Shown here: positions 33,152 to 42,188 of the stretch, piece by piece
Layout of the letters: every line of letters begins with the position of its first letter
How positions within the stretch are numbered: the first letter of the stretch is position 1
Assembly (NCBI RefSeq): GCF_902859805.1
Contig: NZ_CADIKC010000001.1
Span: forward strand, 248,001-312,000
DNA: 64,000 nucleotides
DNA from: Paraburkholderia sediminicola
GTDB taxonomy: Bacteria > Pseudomonadota > Gammaproteobacteria > Burkholderiales > Burkholderiaceae
Direction: 5' to 3'
The notes under the pieces: model-generated
Seen by the model: only the letters and a program-made list of their open reading frames with translations
The model's database searches: none
Told to the model about the DNA's origin: nothing
Program-made: the position numbers and the translations under genes

Positions 33152-34030
33152 ATGAACACACTCTCTCTTGCACAAACCATCCCGTCGAACAGGCCGACGG
33201 CAAGCCGCACGGTCGGCGATCTGCTGCGCGAATGGCGGCAGCGGCGAAGAATGAGCCAGTTGCTGCTTGCCGCCGAAGCCGATATTTCAACGCGGCATCT
33301 GAGCTTCGTGGAATCGGGTCGTGCGGTGCCCAGCCGGGAAATGGTGATGCACCTGGCCGAGCGGCTCGACGTGCCACTGCGCGCGCGCAATGCACTGCTG
33401 ATTGCGGCGGGTTATGCGCCGCTGTTCCGCGAACGCCCTTTGACTGACCCGCAGTTAGCCGCCGCACGCGAGGCAGTTGAGTTGGTGCTCAAAGGTCACG
33501 AGCCGTATCCGGCTCTCGCGATCGATCGTCACTGGACCATCGTTGCCGCGAACAATGCGCTTGCGCCGCTGCTTGCAGGCGCAAGCCCGGAGCTTCTGAA
33601 ACCGCCGGTCAATGCGATGCGACTGAGCTTGCATCCGGAAGGCATCGCAGCGTCGATCGTCAATTGGCATGCCTGGCGCGCGCACGCGCTATCCCGGCTC
33701 CAGCGCCAGATCGACGTAAGCGGTGACGACACGTTGAGCGCACTGCGCGACGAACTCGCCGCCTATCCCGCTCCGCCCGGCGCGCAAGCGGCCGACCACG
33801 ACGACACCGCCGGCAATCAGATCGCCGTGCCGCTGCGCTTGCGCACACCGATCGGCGTGCTGTCGTTCTTCAGCACGACCACGGTGTTCGGCACACCGGT
33901 AGATGTCACACTGTCGGAGCTTGCTATCGAGGCCTTCTTCCCCGCCGATCAGGAAACCGCGGCGGCGTTGCGCGAGTTTGCCGCGAGCCAGCGCGCCGAA
34001 GGCCAAGGATCTGAAGCCGTGAAGCCATAG
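33152..34030 (+). CDS. XRE-family regulator with MmyB-like ligand-binding domain
   Basis: The 292-residue protein has an N-terminal helix-turn-helix at about residues 22-80 (VGDLLREWRQRRRMSQLLLA, AEADISTRHLSFVESGRAVP). The MmyB-like domain covers about 105-275 (PALAIDRHWTIVAANNALAP, NAMRLSLHPEGIAASIVNW, VLSFFSTTTVFGTPVDVTLS). MmyB domains resemble PAS sensors and can bind fatty-acid-like ligands. The ATG at 33152 is used although no strong ribosome site is visible; an in-frame TTG at 33134 is an alternative. It is divergent from the NTF2-like and membrane-protein genes. Confidence 0.9.
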   Translation: MNTLSLAQTIPSNRPTASRTVGDLLREWRQRRRMSQLLLAAEADISTRHLSFVESGRAVPSREMVMHLAERLDVPLRARNALLIAAGYAPLFRERPLTDPQLAAAREAVELVLKGHEPYPALAIDRHWTIVAANNALAPLLAGASPELLKPPVNAMRLSLHPEGIAASIVNWHAWRAHALSRLQRQIDVSGDDTLSALRDELAAYPAPPGAQAADHDDTAGNQIAVPLRLRTPIGVLSFFSTTTVFGTPVDVTLSELAIEAFFPADQETAAALREFAASQRAEGQGSEAVKP

Positions 34031-34123
34031 CAGAACCGCTGATCCGCATAAGCCCGAGGAGCAACATCGAAGGCTGGGTTGTTCACACTTGCAGCACCAT
34101 GCAAACCACACGGAGAAACATAC

Positions 34124-34654
34124 TTGATCAACAGCGCCCTACTGGTCCGCCAACTCGGTCTGGCCGACCGCGACGCCTACTTCCAGCTTCGCCTGCGCGG
34201 ACTGAAGGCGCATCCGGAATCGTTCGGTCAAAGCTACGAGGACGCGGTGGCCAAGGGCGCCGCGCGGCACGACGCGATGCTGGAAGGCACACGCGCGGCC
34301 GAAGGCGATTTTTTGCTCGGTGCGTATGAATCGGCTGATACGCCATTGATCGGCGTGGTGGGATTGCTGCGTAACCAGAGCGACAAGGAACGGCACAAGG
34401 CCTCCGTCGTCGGAATGTATGTCGCACCGGAAGCGGCGGGCCGCGGAGTCGGGCGCGCCCTGCTCAATGAGTTGCTGGCGCGAGCGGCGCAGATAGAAGG
34501 TCTAAGGCAAATCCAGCTGATGGTGGGTAGCCGCAATGAGGCGGCACGCAAGCTCTATGAGTCGCTTGGCTTTCGCAAATATGGTTGCGAGGTCGACGCG
34601 TTGAACGTCGGCGGTGTGTTTCACGATGCTGATCTGATGGCGCGCTTCATGTAA
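34124..34654 (+). CDS. GNAT-family N-acetyltransferase
   Basis: A 176-residue acetyltransferase with the acetyl-CoA-binding signature VVGMYVAPEAAGRGVGRALL (motif A, R/QxxGxG/A) and the C-terminal motif B segment RNEAARKLYESLGFRKYGCE. The TTG at 34124 is chosen because GGAG lies eight bases upstream and the N-terminal strand then starts immediately (INSALLVRQLG). The longer frame starting at 34079 has no ribosome site. The substrate (amino group of a protein, antibiotic or metabolite) cannot be told. It is 93 bases after the XRE regulator on the same strand. Confidence 0.87.
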   Translation: MINSALLVRQLGLADRDAYFQLRLRGLKAHPESFGQSYEDAVAKGAARHDAMLEGTRAAEGDFLLGAYESADTPLIGVVGLLRNQSDKERHKASVVGMYVAPEAAGRGVGRALLNELLARAAQIEGLRQIQLMVGSRNEAARKLYESLGFRKYGCEVDALNVGGVFHDADLMARFM

Positions 34655-34788
34655 CAGCATTCGGGCGCCGTGCTGCAACGCGCGATCCGTGCTATCTTTT
34701 TCAATCACCTTTCCGCTGCACCAACCCCGAAGCGGCTCATCCGCCGCCTTCGGGCTATCTCCGATTTGCCGCTCGCCAGTCAAACACC

Positions 34789-36012
34789 ATGTCCGATCTT
34801 GCCACTTCGCTTCCGCGCGTCCCACGCCGTTTCGACATCAATCCGAAACCGCTAGGCGCGGCACTCCTTCTAATCGCGCTGGGCGCCGTCTATCTGGCGC
34901 AGACCGTTAGCGGCCGCCAGGCAGCGCTCTACATCGTCGGCACGCTGCTGGGGTTATCGCTCTATCACGCGGCGTTCGGTTTCACCTCCGCGTGGCGAGT
35001 CTTTATCGCCGACGGCCGCGGCGCGGGTCTGCGCGCCCAGATGCTGATGCTGGCGCTCGGCGTGTTGCTGTTCTTTCCCGCGCTCGCCGCGGGTACGCTG
35101 TTCGGACGGCCGGTAGTCGGCCTCGTCGCGCCGGCCGGCACGTCCGTGCTGGTCGGGGCCTTCATGTTCGGCATCGGCATGCAGCTGGGCGGCGGCTGCG
35201 CGTCCGGCACGCTGTACACCGTGGGCGGCGGCAGTACACGCATGATCGTCACGCTGGCGGCGTTCGTCATCGGTTCGGTTGTCGCCACCGCGCACATGCC
35301 GTTCTGGACCGCACTGCCGTCTCTTAAACCGCTTTCGATGGTGACCACGCTCGGGCTGGGCTGGGCGATCGCGCTGAATTTGCTCATGTTCGCCGCGATC
35401 GCGGCGCTCACCATATGGGTCGAACGGCGCCGCCATGGCCGGCTGATCGACGAGCCTCAGCGTCCGGCCCACGCGTCGCCCTGGCTGCATGGCCCGTGGC
35501 CGATGTTCGTCGGCGCAATCGCTCTGGTCCTGCTCAACTTCGCGACGCTGGCGTTGTCCGGTCGCCCATGGGGTGTGACGTCGGCGTTTGCGCTGTGGGG
35601 CGCCAAGCTATTTGCCGCACTGGGTATCGATGTGGCCAATTGGCCGTATTGGGCCGCTCACGCCAACGCCGGCGCACTGGCCGCCCCTGTTACACATGAC
35701 GTCACCACGGTGATGGACATTGGCATCATCCTCGGCGCCATGACGGCCGCCGCGCTTGCCGGCCGTTACGCGCCGGTCTGGAAGGTGCCGGCCCGCTCGC
35801 TGATCGCGGCGGTGGTCGGCGGGCTGATGCTCGGCTACGGAGCCCGTCTGGCCTACGGTTGTAACATCGGCGCCTATTTCAGCGGCATCGTGTCAGGCAG
35901 CTTGCACGGCTGGCTGTGGCTGGTCGCCGCCTTCGCCGGCAACGTGCTCGGCACCCGCCTGCGCCCGGTGTTCGGCCTCGAAGTCGAACGGGTCCGCGCA
36001 AACGGTTGCTAG
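34789..36012 (+). CDS. YeeE/YedE (TsuA-like) sulfur-compound transporter
   Basis: The 407-residue inner-membrane protein has about ten hydrophobic helices in two internally similar halves. The conserved cysteine motifs of the family are QLGGGCASGTLYTVGGGS around Cys137 and RLAYGCNIGAYFSG near residue 360, which line the pore in characterised thiosulfate transporters (TsuA). It probably imports thiosulfate or a related reduced sulfur anion. No TusA/TsuB gene is adjacent. The ATG at 34789 matches family length. Unusual interleaved inverted repeats begin two bases after its stop codon. Confidence 0.88.
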   Translation: MSDLATSLPRVPRRFDINPKPLGAALLLIALGAVYLAQTVSGRQAALYIVGTLLGLSLYHAAFGFTSAWRVFIADGRGAGLRAQMLMLALGVLLFFPALAAGTLFGRPVVGLVAPAGTSVLVGAFMFGIGMQLGGGCASGTLYTVGGGSTRMIVTLAAFVIGSVVATAHMPFWTALPSLKPLSMVTTLGLGWAIALNLLMFAAIAALTIWVERRRHGRLIDEPQRPAHASPWLHGPWPMFVGAIALVLLNFATLALSGRPWGVTSAFALWGAKLFAALGIDVANWPYWAAHANAGALAAPVTHDVTTVMDIGIILGAMTAAALAGRYAPVWKVPARSLIAAVVGGLMLGYGARLAYGCNIGAYFSGIVSGSLHGWLWLVAAFAGNVLGTRLRPVFGLEVERVRANGC

Positions 36013-36013
36013 A

Positions 36014-36051
36014 AGTTACAAATGCGGCCTCGTTTGTAACTGGGGCCGCAT
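36014..36051 (+). repeat. Interleaved inverted repeats after the tsuA-like gene (possible pseudoknot or alternative hairpins)
   Basis: AGTTACAAA (36014-36022) pairs with TTTGTAACT (36033-36041). ATGCGGCC (36022-36029) pairs with GGCCGCAT (36044-36051). The order is a-b-a'-b', so both stems together would make an H-type pseudoknot; alone they are competing hairpins. Neither is followed by a T run. Confidence 0.75.
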
Positions 36052-36532
36052 CCACTTGTTACACGCCTGATTTGTCCCCACAGCAGCGTCAATGAACGGT
36101 ATTTATTACTTTCAATTGGGCTCGCTTTCTATTTCCTTTCTGATTCAGTCCTGATTTTCCGGTTCTCCACCGGTTACATATCATTGCTCGGATGAATAAC
36201 TCCGACGCCCGCCACACAAGGGTTTTCATGGATCAGACGAAATTCTCAGGCGGCAAAAAATCCGCTAAGCATCGTCTATTACAGGACTGTGAAAGACTTA
36301 CCGAAATTTGATGTATCTTTTTGAGATATTTTTTTGAGAGGGGATTGATTTCTTGTTTTGCCCTTCATACAATTCGTCCCAAGCTGTTACGAAATGTAAC
36401 GCGATGTATCAAAAAGTCGCGATCTGTATCAGGTGGTGACATGTAGCCGGAGGACAACGTTTCCGGCGAGGCATAAAAGACATAACGGCAAAAAAAGCCG
36501 ACTTAGTAATTCGGGGCTTCGGAAAACAGAAA
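36052..36532 (+). promoter_or_regulatory. Long upstream region of flhDC
   Basis: About 480 bases of AT-richer sequence without a gene, matching the long regulatory leader expected before a flagellar master regulator. Visible elements are GTTAC-GAAAT-GTAAC (36386-36400), two similar words GCGATGTATCA and GCGATCTGTATCA 18 bases apart (36401-36431), and a small hairpin CGGC-N7-GCCG in the leader. A promoter cannot be chosen with confidence. Confidence 0.5.
36446..36467 (+). promoter_or_regulatory. Leader hairpin with GGA loop ahead of flhD (candidate CsrA/RsmA-type site)
   Basis: GCCGGA pairs with TCCGGC around a ten-base loop that begins GGAC, 66-87 bases upstream of the flhD ATG. CsrA/RsmA proteins favour GGA exposed in a hairpin loop, and the flhDC leader is a known CsrA target in enterobacteria. 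Whether it acts here is inference. Confidence 0.35.
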
Positions 36533-36853
36533 ATGGACCGTAGCAGCGAGACGCTGGATTCAATCCGCGAGATCAACTTGTCTTACATCATGCTCGCGCA
36601 ACGTATGTTGCGTGAGGACAAACCGGTCGGCATGTTCCGACTGGGACTGTCGTCGGAACTGGCTGATTTGCTTGCCGGGCTGTCGCTCGCGCAGATCGTC
36701 AAGCTGGCCGCTTCCGATCAGCTTTTGTGCTTCTTCCGCTTCAACGACCACTCGATGTTGTCGGCGTTGACGCAAACGACGAAGCACGCAGCAGTTGCAC
36801 CGACTCACGCGGCGATCCTGCTTGCAGGCCAGCCTGCTGAGCAGTTTGCTTAA
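36533..36853 (+). CDS. flhD: Flagellar master regulator subunit FlhD
   Basis: The 106-residue protein matches Flh[21 protein letters not shown], then [20 protein letters not shown] and LLCFFRFND. FlhD forms a heteromeric activator with FlhC that turns on class II flagellar genes. It precedes flhC with a 14-base gap. The ATG at 36533 has only a weak ribosome site (CGGAAAACAG), as is common for this gene, and a long leader suggests post-transcriptional control. Confidence 0.97.
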   Translation: MDRSSETLDSIREINLSYIMLAQRMLREDKPVGMFRLGLSSELADLLAGLSLAQIVKLAASDQLLCFFRFNDHSMLSALTQTTKHAAVAPTHAAILLAGQPAEQFA

Positions 36854-36867
36854 TCGAGGTGACCGCG

Positions 36868-37437
36868 ATGCTCAAGCGTAGCCTGACGGAAGACGCACAA
36901 GAAGTATTCCGTGCCATCGCGCTGATTGAACTCGGCGCGCGCATGCAGGTGCTCGAAAGCGAGTTGACGCTTTCGCGTGACCGCATGATCCGCCTGTACC
37001 GCGAGGTCAAAGGTGTATCGCCACCCAAAGGCATGCTGCCTTTCTCGGCAGACTGGTACATGACGTGGCTCGCGAACATCCACGCGTCGTTGTTCTACAA
37101 CACGTACCTGTTCCTGAAGAACGAAGCGCGTTGCTCGCACCTGGACGCGCTGACCAAAGGATATCGGCTGTATCTGGAACATTGCCAGCACAGCGACTCC
37201 GAACCGGTGCTGGATCTCACGCGGGCATGGACGCTGGTGCGTTTCTTCGACGCCGACATCCTGCAGCTGACCAAATGCTGCCGTTGCACCGGCAAGTTCG
37301 TCGCGCACAAGCACGACCTCCAACACAACGTGGTGTGTGGCGCATGCCAACCGCCATCGCGCGCCGGCAAGACCAAAAAGGCGGCCGCCGCTCGTCAGGA
37401 AGCGCTCGAAGCAGCGCAGATCGCGCAAGCCGCCTGA
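36868..37437 (+). CDS. flhC: Flagellar master regulator subunit FlhC
   Basis: The 189-residue FlhC homologue has the N-terminal SLTEDAQEVFRAIALIELGA, DNA-contact region and the four-cysteine zinc site CCRCTGKFV...VVCGACQPP near residues 135-160. A Lys/Ala-rich tail (AGKTKKAAAARQEALEA) follows. FlhC gives the FlhD4C2 complex its DNA specificity. The ATG at 36868 has GAGGTG six bases upstream; the GTG at 36859 used by a longer frame is part of that ribosome site. A strong terminator follows. Confidence 0.97.
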   Translation: MLKRSLTEDAQEVFRAIALIELGARMQVLESELTLSRDRMIRLYREVKGVSPPKGMLPFSADWYMTWLANIHASLFYNTYLFLKNEARCSHLDALTKGYRLYLEHCQHSDSEPVLDLTRAWTLVRFFDADILQLTKCCRCTGKFVAHKHDLQHNVVCGACQPPSRAGKTKKAAAARQEALEAAQIAQAA

Positions 37438-37492
37438 GTTAAGTGGAATCGATGAGGGCCGGTCCAGCCTGATTCGAACCGAAGCACCTTGG

Positions 37493-37523
37493 AAAAAGTC
37501 CGCCATCCCGCGGACTTTTTTTT
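37493..37523. terminator. Rho-independent terminator after flhC
   Basis: AAAAAGTCCGC pairs with GCGGACTTTTT around CATCCC and ends in a run of eight T. The A run on the left means it can also stop leftward transcription. Confidence 0.95.
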
Positions 37524-37541
37524 GTGTGGTTTTCGTCCAGG

Positions 37542-37580
37542 CACGGGGCATGGGACACGGGGCATGGGACACGGGGCACC
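37542..37580. repeat. 14-bp tandem repeat between flhC and mntH
   Basis: CACGGGGCATGGGA occurs exactly at 37542-37555 and 37556-37569, with a partial third copy to 37580. It is short and noncoding. Confidence 0.95.
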
Positions 37581-37632
37581 TCACATCTAACAGCCGATGC
37601 CACCCGCTACTCCGCTACCTCTCGCTACTGCA

Positions 37633-38961
37633 TCAGTCCACCAGTCCCACCGTCTGCACCACCAGCCACAGGTTCGCCGCACTGATCACCACGAACAGCG
37701 ACCAGGCGAGGAGCCGCGTCGGCAGTCGGTTGGCGAATTCGCCCATCAACGAACGATCGTTGGTCATGCGGATCAGCGGATAAAGCGCGAACGGCAGTTG
37801 CAGGCTTAACACGACCTGGCTTGCGACCAGCAATTTGCCGACTGCACCGTTGCCCATCATCTGCACACCAATCAGCGCCGGAATCAAGGCGAGCGCCCGC
37901 GTGATGAAGCGCCGCTGCCAGCACGGAATTTTCAGCTTCAGGAAGCCTTCCATGATGACCTGCCCCGCCACCGTGCCGGTGAAGGTCGAACTTTGCCCCG
38001 AGGCCAGCAGTGTGATCGCGAACAGCACTGCCGCGAAACCGGTGCCGACGATTGGCGCCAGCAGCTTGTACGCGTCTTCGATTTCGGTGACCTGATTATG
38101 GCCGGTCGCATGGAACGCGGCGGCGGCGAGAATCAGGATCGCCATGTTGATCAGCAGCGCAATGATCAGCGAGACAATCGTATCGATGCGCGACATGCCG
38201 ATCGCCGAGCGGATGCTGGCCGAATCACGTTTAACCGCGCGGGTCTGCACGATCGACGAATGCAGATAAAGGTTGTGAGGCATCACGGTCGCACCGAGAA
38301 TGCCGATCGCCAGATACATCGGCTCGCGGCTGCTGAGTGCCTGCCACGAAGGAATCAGTCCTTGCGCGACCGACGGCCAATGTGGCTTCACCAGCGCCAA
38401 CTCGATGATGTAGCCGACGCCGATCGTCGCGATCAACCCAAGCATGATCGCTTCAAGGTCGCGAAAATTCTTGCCCTTCAGGCCGAGCACGATCAGCGTA
38501 TCGAACGCAGTCAGCAACACGCCGGTGGTCAGCGAACATTTAAAGAGCAGATGGAAAGCCAGCGCGCCGCCGAGCACTTCGGCCAGATCGCAGGCCACGA
38601 TCGACAGTTCGGCAAGCAACCATTGAAAGCGCGCGACACCTGGTGAATAACGCAGTCTCGACAATTCCGCGAGATCCCGCCCGGTGGCGATGCCAAGACG
38701 CATGCTCAGACATTGCAGCGCCATCGCCGCCAGACTCGACAGCATGACGACGAACAGCAGGCTGTAACCATAACGCGAGCCTGCTTCGATATCCGTGGCC
38801 CAGTTGCCAGGGTCCATGTAGCCGATCGAAATCAGCAGGCCTGGCCCCGCGAATTGCAGGATTTTTTTCCAGAACGGCGCGCCTTGCGTGACGGCAACCG
38901 TGCCTTGCACCTCGGATGGGCAAAATGGCGCCGTTGCGGTGGTCGGTAATTTGAACTGCAA
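37633..38961 (-). CDS. mntH: Nramp-family divalent metal transporter (MntH-like)
   Basis: The 442-residue protein has eleven predicted membrane helices. The Nramp metal-binding motifs are in helix 1 (GYMDPGNWATD, with Asp and Asn ligands) and helix 6 (LGATVMPHNLYLHSS, MPH motif with Met ligand). Family members import Mn2+ or Fe2+ by proton symport across the inner membrane. No MntR-type regulator or manganese riboswitch is evident in the 60 bases upstream. It stands downstream of the sulfur cluster on the same strand but is probably a separate unit. Confidence 0.93.
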   Translation of the reverse strand: MQFKLPTTATAPFCPSEVQGTVAVTQGAPFWKKILQFAGPGLLISIGYMDPGNWATDIEAGSRYGYSLLFVVMLSSLAAMALQCLSMRLGIATGRDLAELSRLRYSPGVARFQWLLAELSIVACDLAEVLGGALAFHLLFKCSLTTGVLLTAFDTLIVLGLKGKNFRDLEAIMLGLIATIGVGYIIELALVKPHWPSVAQGLIPSWQALSSREPMYLAIGILGATVMPHNLYLHSSIVQTRAVKRDSASIRSAIGMSRIDTIVSLIIALLINMAILILAAAAFHATGHNQVTEIEDAYKLLAPIVGTGFAAVLFAITLLASGQSSTFTGTVAGQVIMEGFLKLKIPCWQRRFITRALALIPALIGVQMMGNGAVGKLLVASQVVLSLQLPFALYPLIRMTNDRSLMGEFANRLPTRLLAWSLFVVISAANLWLVVQTVGLVD

Positions 38962-39021
38962 GCCGGTGATCTCTTGAAGGGGATAAACCGCGACGCCTCA
39001 TGCAGGCCGCCGCGAACCGCC

Positions 39022-40224
39022 TCAAGTGTACAAAGAAACTTCCGGCAATGTCCCGCTTAACGCATAACGGCCGACGTCGCGTACGCGATAGTCGAGTGGA
39101 TCGTGCAGCGTATGCACGCGAGCGTTGCGCCAGAAGCGGTCGAGCGCGAGCGGCGCGTGGGTGGCGCGCGCGCCGCAGGCATCGAACAGTTTTTCGCTGA
39201 CGTCGAGCGCGGCGCGGTGCGCGACGATTTTCGCCTCCGAGGTGGCGAGCGCTACCTGTGCACGAGTTTCGGCGTCCAGAGCGGGGCCTTGTTGCCATGC
39301 GTCTTCGAGTGCGTAGGCGGCACGCACTGCCAGTGCTTCCGCGCTTACCGCCTGCAGACGCATCTCGCCGAAGCGCTGGATCAGGTAGGGATCGTCGGTG
39401 GCTTTTTCGACGCCCGAGGATATCCACGGTTTGCCGTACTGTGTGACGTACGCGCGTGCTTCTTCAAGCGCACCCTGCGCGATGCCGACGAACAGATTGA
39501 TCAGCACCTGCTGCGAGATCAGCGTACGCAGGCTCGCGTATGACGTGTCGGCCCGCTCCAGCACCTCGTGCGGTTCGACCTTGACCTGCACAAAGGAGAC
39601 GCTGCCGCTATCGGTTTGCCGCTGACCGATTGGATTCCAGTCTTCGTGAACGGTAATGCCTTCACGCGTGGTCGGCACCACCGCGAACACCGCTTTGCCG
39701 GTAACCGGATCGTGTCCGGAAACCGTCATCATGTGCGAGCCGCGCGTGCCCGAACAAAATCCTTTCTGCCCATCTAAAAGATAGCCACCGTCGCTGGTTG
39801 CGCTTGCAACGAGTCGCGTGTCGAGCGGATTGACTGCATTGCCCCACCACCAGCGATTTTCCACGGTGCCGCCCAGATAGCGGGCACGTTGTTCCGGGTT
39901 GCCCCATACATTGACGCTGACCACCTGCAGGCACGTGAAGCCCAGCAGATGCGCGAGCGCACTGTCGACCCGCGCGATCTGACGGATCGTCTCGTAGATC
40001 TCGGGCCAGCGCGTGCCGGAACCGCCGAATTCGCGCGGCACGGCGAGTGTGAGCAACCCCGCGTCAGCGATCCATTGTTTTTCCTGCGCGGCGTGGCCGC
40101 CGTCGCGATCGCGCTGAGCCGCGCTGGCACGCAACGCATCGAGCAAGCCGGTCAGGTCGCGCACCACAGGCGCAGCACCGGTTTTCAGCGATTGCAGCGC
40201 CCCGGGATGTCGAGGTTCGTTCAT
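39022..40224 (-). CDS. Acyl-CoA dehydrogenase-fold monooxygenase (SfnB/DszC-like)
   Basis: The 400-residue flavoprotein has the acyl-CoA dehydrogenase layout: a helical N-terminal domain with GLLTLAVPREFGGSG, a middle beta domain (FCSGTRGSHMMTVSGHD), and a C-terminal four-helix bundle (RFGEMRLQAVSAEALAVRAA). It lacks the usual catalytic Glu context of true dehydrogenases. It groups by content with flavin-dependent monooxygenases of sulfur-limitation loci (SfnB, DszC). It is last in the leftward metQ-LLM-metNI cluster, which supports desulfurisation of an organosulfur compound. The ATG at 40224 gives family length; the longer frame upstream is spurious. Confidence 0.82.
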   Translation of the reverse strand: MNEPRHPGALQSLKTGAAPVVRDLTGLLDALRASAAQRDRDGGHAAQEKQWIADAGLLTLAVPREFGGSGTRWPEIYETIRQIARVDSALAHLLGFTCLQVVSVNVWGNPEQRARYLGGTVENRWWWGNAVNPLDTRLVASATSDGGYLLDGQKGFCSGTRGSHMMTVSGHDPVTGKAVFAVVPTTREGITVHEDWNPIGQRQTDSGSVSFVQVKVEPHEVLERADTSYASLRTLISQQVLINLFVGIAQGALEEARAYVTQYGKPWISSGVEKATDDPYLIQRFGEMRLQAVSAEALAVRAAYALEDAWQQGPALDAETRAQVALATSEAKIVAHRAALDVSEKLFDACGARATHAPLALDRFWRNARVHTLHDPLDYRVRDVGRYALSGTLPEVSLYT

Positions 40225-40368
40225 GCAATGTCCACTTGAAGAGGTTTGACGAGCGGGAGTCTCGTTGCGCCCAGCGTCGTAAATAACATGATAGACGGTG
40301 GCGTCGGCGCTGAAAACGTGGGCCGCAAGCGCGTATTCGTCATGCAAATAGCGGTCGAAAGGCGACAA

Positions 40369-41025
40369 TCATGCGCGTTGTGCAAGCCGTCGCACGAAGC
40401 GGTCGCCGACGAACTGCACAGCCGTCACAATCACGATCAGCAAGACGATCACCGTCACCATCACGGTAGTATCGAAACGTTGATAGCCGTAGCGGATCGC
40501 CAGGTCACCGAGACCCCCGGCGCCCACCGCGCCCGCCATGGCCGAGGAACCGATCATCGCCACCACGGTAATCGTGAAGCCGCCGAGAATGCCCGGCAGT
40601 GCTTCAGGCAGCAGCACATGCCAGATGATATGCCGGCGCTGCGCGCCCATTGCCTGCGCGGCTTCGATCAAACCGCGGTCCACTTCGCGCAAGCTCACTT
40701 CGGCTACGCGCGCAAAAAAAGGAATCGCTGCGATGCTGAGCGGCACGATGGCAGCCCATACGCCGATCGTCGTGCCGATCAGCAAACGCGTGAGCGGCAA
40801 CAGGGCGACCAGCAAAATGATGAACGGCGTGGAGCGGAATGCATTGACGAGTGCGCCGAGTGTGCTATTCACCACACGTTTTTCAAAGATGCCGCCGCGC
40901 GTGGTGGTGACCAGCACCAGTGCAAGGGGAATGCCGATCAATGCCGCGACGAAGGCCGATACGCCGACCATGACGATGGTGTCGCGAATGGCATCGGCGA
41001 GTTCTGAGAGCCAAAGATCAGACAT
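40369..41025 (-). CDS. metI: Methionine-type ABC transporter permease
   Basis: A 218-residue, five-helix permease of the MetI family. The EAA loop that docks onto the ATPase is [25 protein letters not shown]. Helix segments include [20 protein letters not shown] and [20 protein letters not shown], the latter being a MetI signature. The ATG at 41025 overlaps the end of metN by eight bases. With MetN and MetQ it imports methionine or another sulfur compound. Confidence 0.93.
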   Translation of the reverse strand: MSDLWLSELADAIRDTIVMVGVSAFVAALIGIPLALVLVTTTRGGIFEKRVVNSTLGALVNAFRSTPFIILLVALLPLTRLLIGTTIGVWAAIVPLSIAAIPFFARVAEVSLREVDRGLIEAAQAMGAQRRHIIWHVLLPEALPGILGGFTITVVAMIGSSAMAGAVGAGGLGDLAIRYGYQRFDTTVMVTVIVLLIVIVTAVQFVGDRFVRRLAQRA

Positions 41026-42175
41026 AGCCGAGGACCTCGACATGATTGGCATAGTGACGTGCACGCTCGAGCAGCGTCGCGATCTGCTTTTGCACCGTGT
41101 CATCCCTGTTCGCGCGCACTTCCGCCGACACCACCAGACGCCCCTGCGCATGCCCCTGAATCCGGTCGATGCCGCCATGCACGAAACTCACGCGGCTACC
41201 TTCAATGCTCAATGCAGCCGTCAATCCGCCCAGGTCAGGCTCACGCGCATCGCTGCCGGTGAAGCGCACGTCGAGCAGAATCTGCGCATCCGTCTGCACG
41301 ATCTCGTGCAACGGTTTGACGCGCGCGGCGAGATCCGCTGGCAGATCATGCACCAGCGTGCGCAGCAACGCGCGCGTCGCGTCGTGCTGCGGGTCGCCGA
41401 ATACACGCCACACCGGACCCGCCTCCACCACTTCACCACGCTCGATCACGGCCACCGTATCGCAGACCTCGCGAATCACCTGCATCTCGTGCGTAATCAG
41501 CACGATGGTCAGGTTGAGCCGCTGATTGATATCGCGCAGCAACGCGAGAATGGCTTGCGTCGTTTCAGGATCGAGTGCGGAGGTTGCCTCGTCGCACAGC
41601 AGAATGTCCGGGTCAGTCACGAGGGCACGCGCGATCCCGACGCGCTGTTTCTGGCCGCCGGATAAACTCGCCGGATAGGCATCGCGTTTGGTCGACAGGC
41701 CGACCAGTTCGAGCAACGCGTCGACCTTTTTGTCGATCGCAGCTTTTGGCGCGCCAGCGATTTTGAGCGGCAACGCAATGTTCTCGCGCACCGTTTTGGC
41801 GGAGAGCAAATTGAAATGCTGGAACACCATGCCGATACGCCGCCGCAGCGTGACCAGCCCGCGTTCGTCGAGCTCGCCGACGCTCACGCCATTCACACGC
41901 ACGGCGCCCGAACTCGGCTTTTCCAGACCATTGACGAGCCGCAGCAGCGTCGATTTGCCTGCGCCGCTTCGTCCGATGATGCCGAACACTTCACCACGCG
42001 CCACCCTCAAAGTGACGTTCGCCAGCGCCGCGCTCGACACACCGCGCGAGTTGGCGAACACCTTGCCCACGTCGTCGAATACGACAACTTCCTGCGCGGC
42101 ATCGGCCGCATCACGATTCACGGCGAGGGACGGTGCGTCTTCAATGAATTGCGGCACGTCGAAAAGATGAGCCAT
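41018..42175 (-). CDS. metN: Methionine-type ABC transporter ATP-binding protein
   Basis: The 385-residue ATPase has Walker [10 protein letters not shown] (residues 68-76), signature [20 protein letters not shown], Walker [14 protein letters not shown] and the switch His in [10 protein letters not shown]. The C-terminal NIL domain (about 305-385), where methionine binds in E. coli MetN and inhibits transport, is present. The N-terminus carries an extra 28 residues before the first strand. The ATG at 42175 is chosen over a longer frame. It overlaps metI and follows the LLM monooxygenase gene by 13 bases. Confidence 0.93.
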   Translation of the reverse strand: MAHLFDVPQFIEDAPSLAVNRDAADAAQEVVVFDDVGKVFANSRGVSSAALANVTLRVARGEVFGIIGRSGAGKSTLLRLVNGLEKPSSGAVRVNGVSVGELDERGLVTLRRRIGMVFQHFNLLSAKTVRENIALPLKIAGAPKAAIDKKVDALLELVGLSTKRDAYPASLSGGQKQRVGIARALVTDPDILLCDEATSALDPETTQAILALLRDINQRLNLTIVLITHEMQVIREVCDTVAVIERGEVVEAGPVWRVFGDPQHDATRALLRTLVHDLPADLAARVKPLHEIVQTDAQILLDVRFTGSDAREPDLGGLTAALSIEGSRVSFVHGGIDRIQGHAQGRLVVSAEVRANRDDTVQKQIATLLERARHYANHVEVLGYV

Positions 42176-42188
42176 GGCTTCGTTCCTC

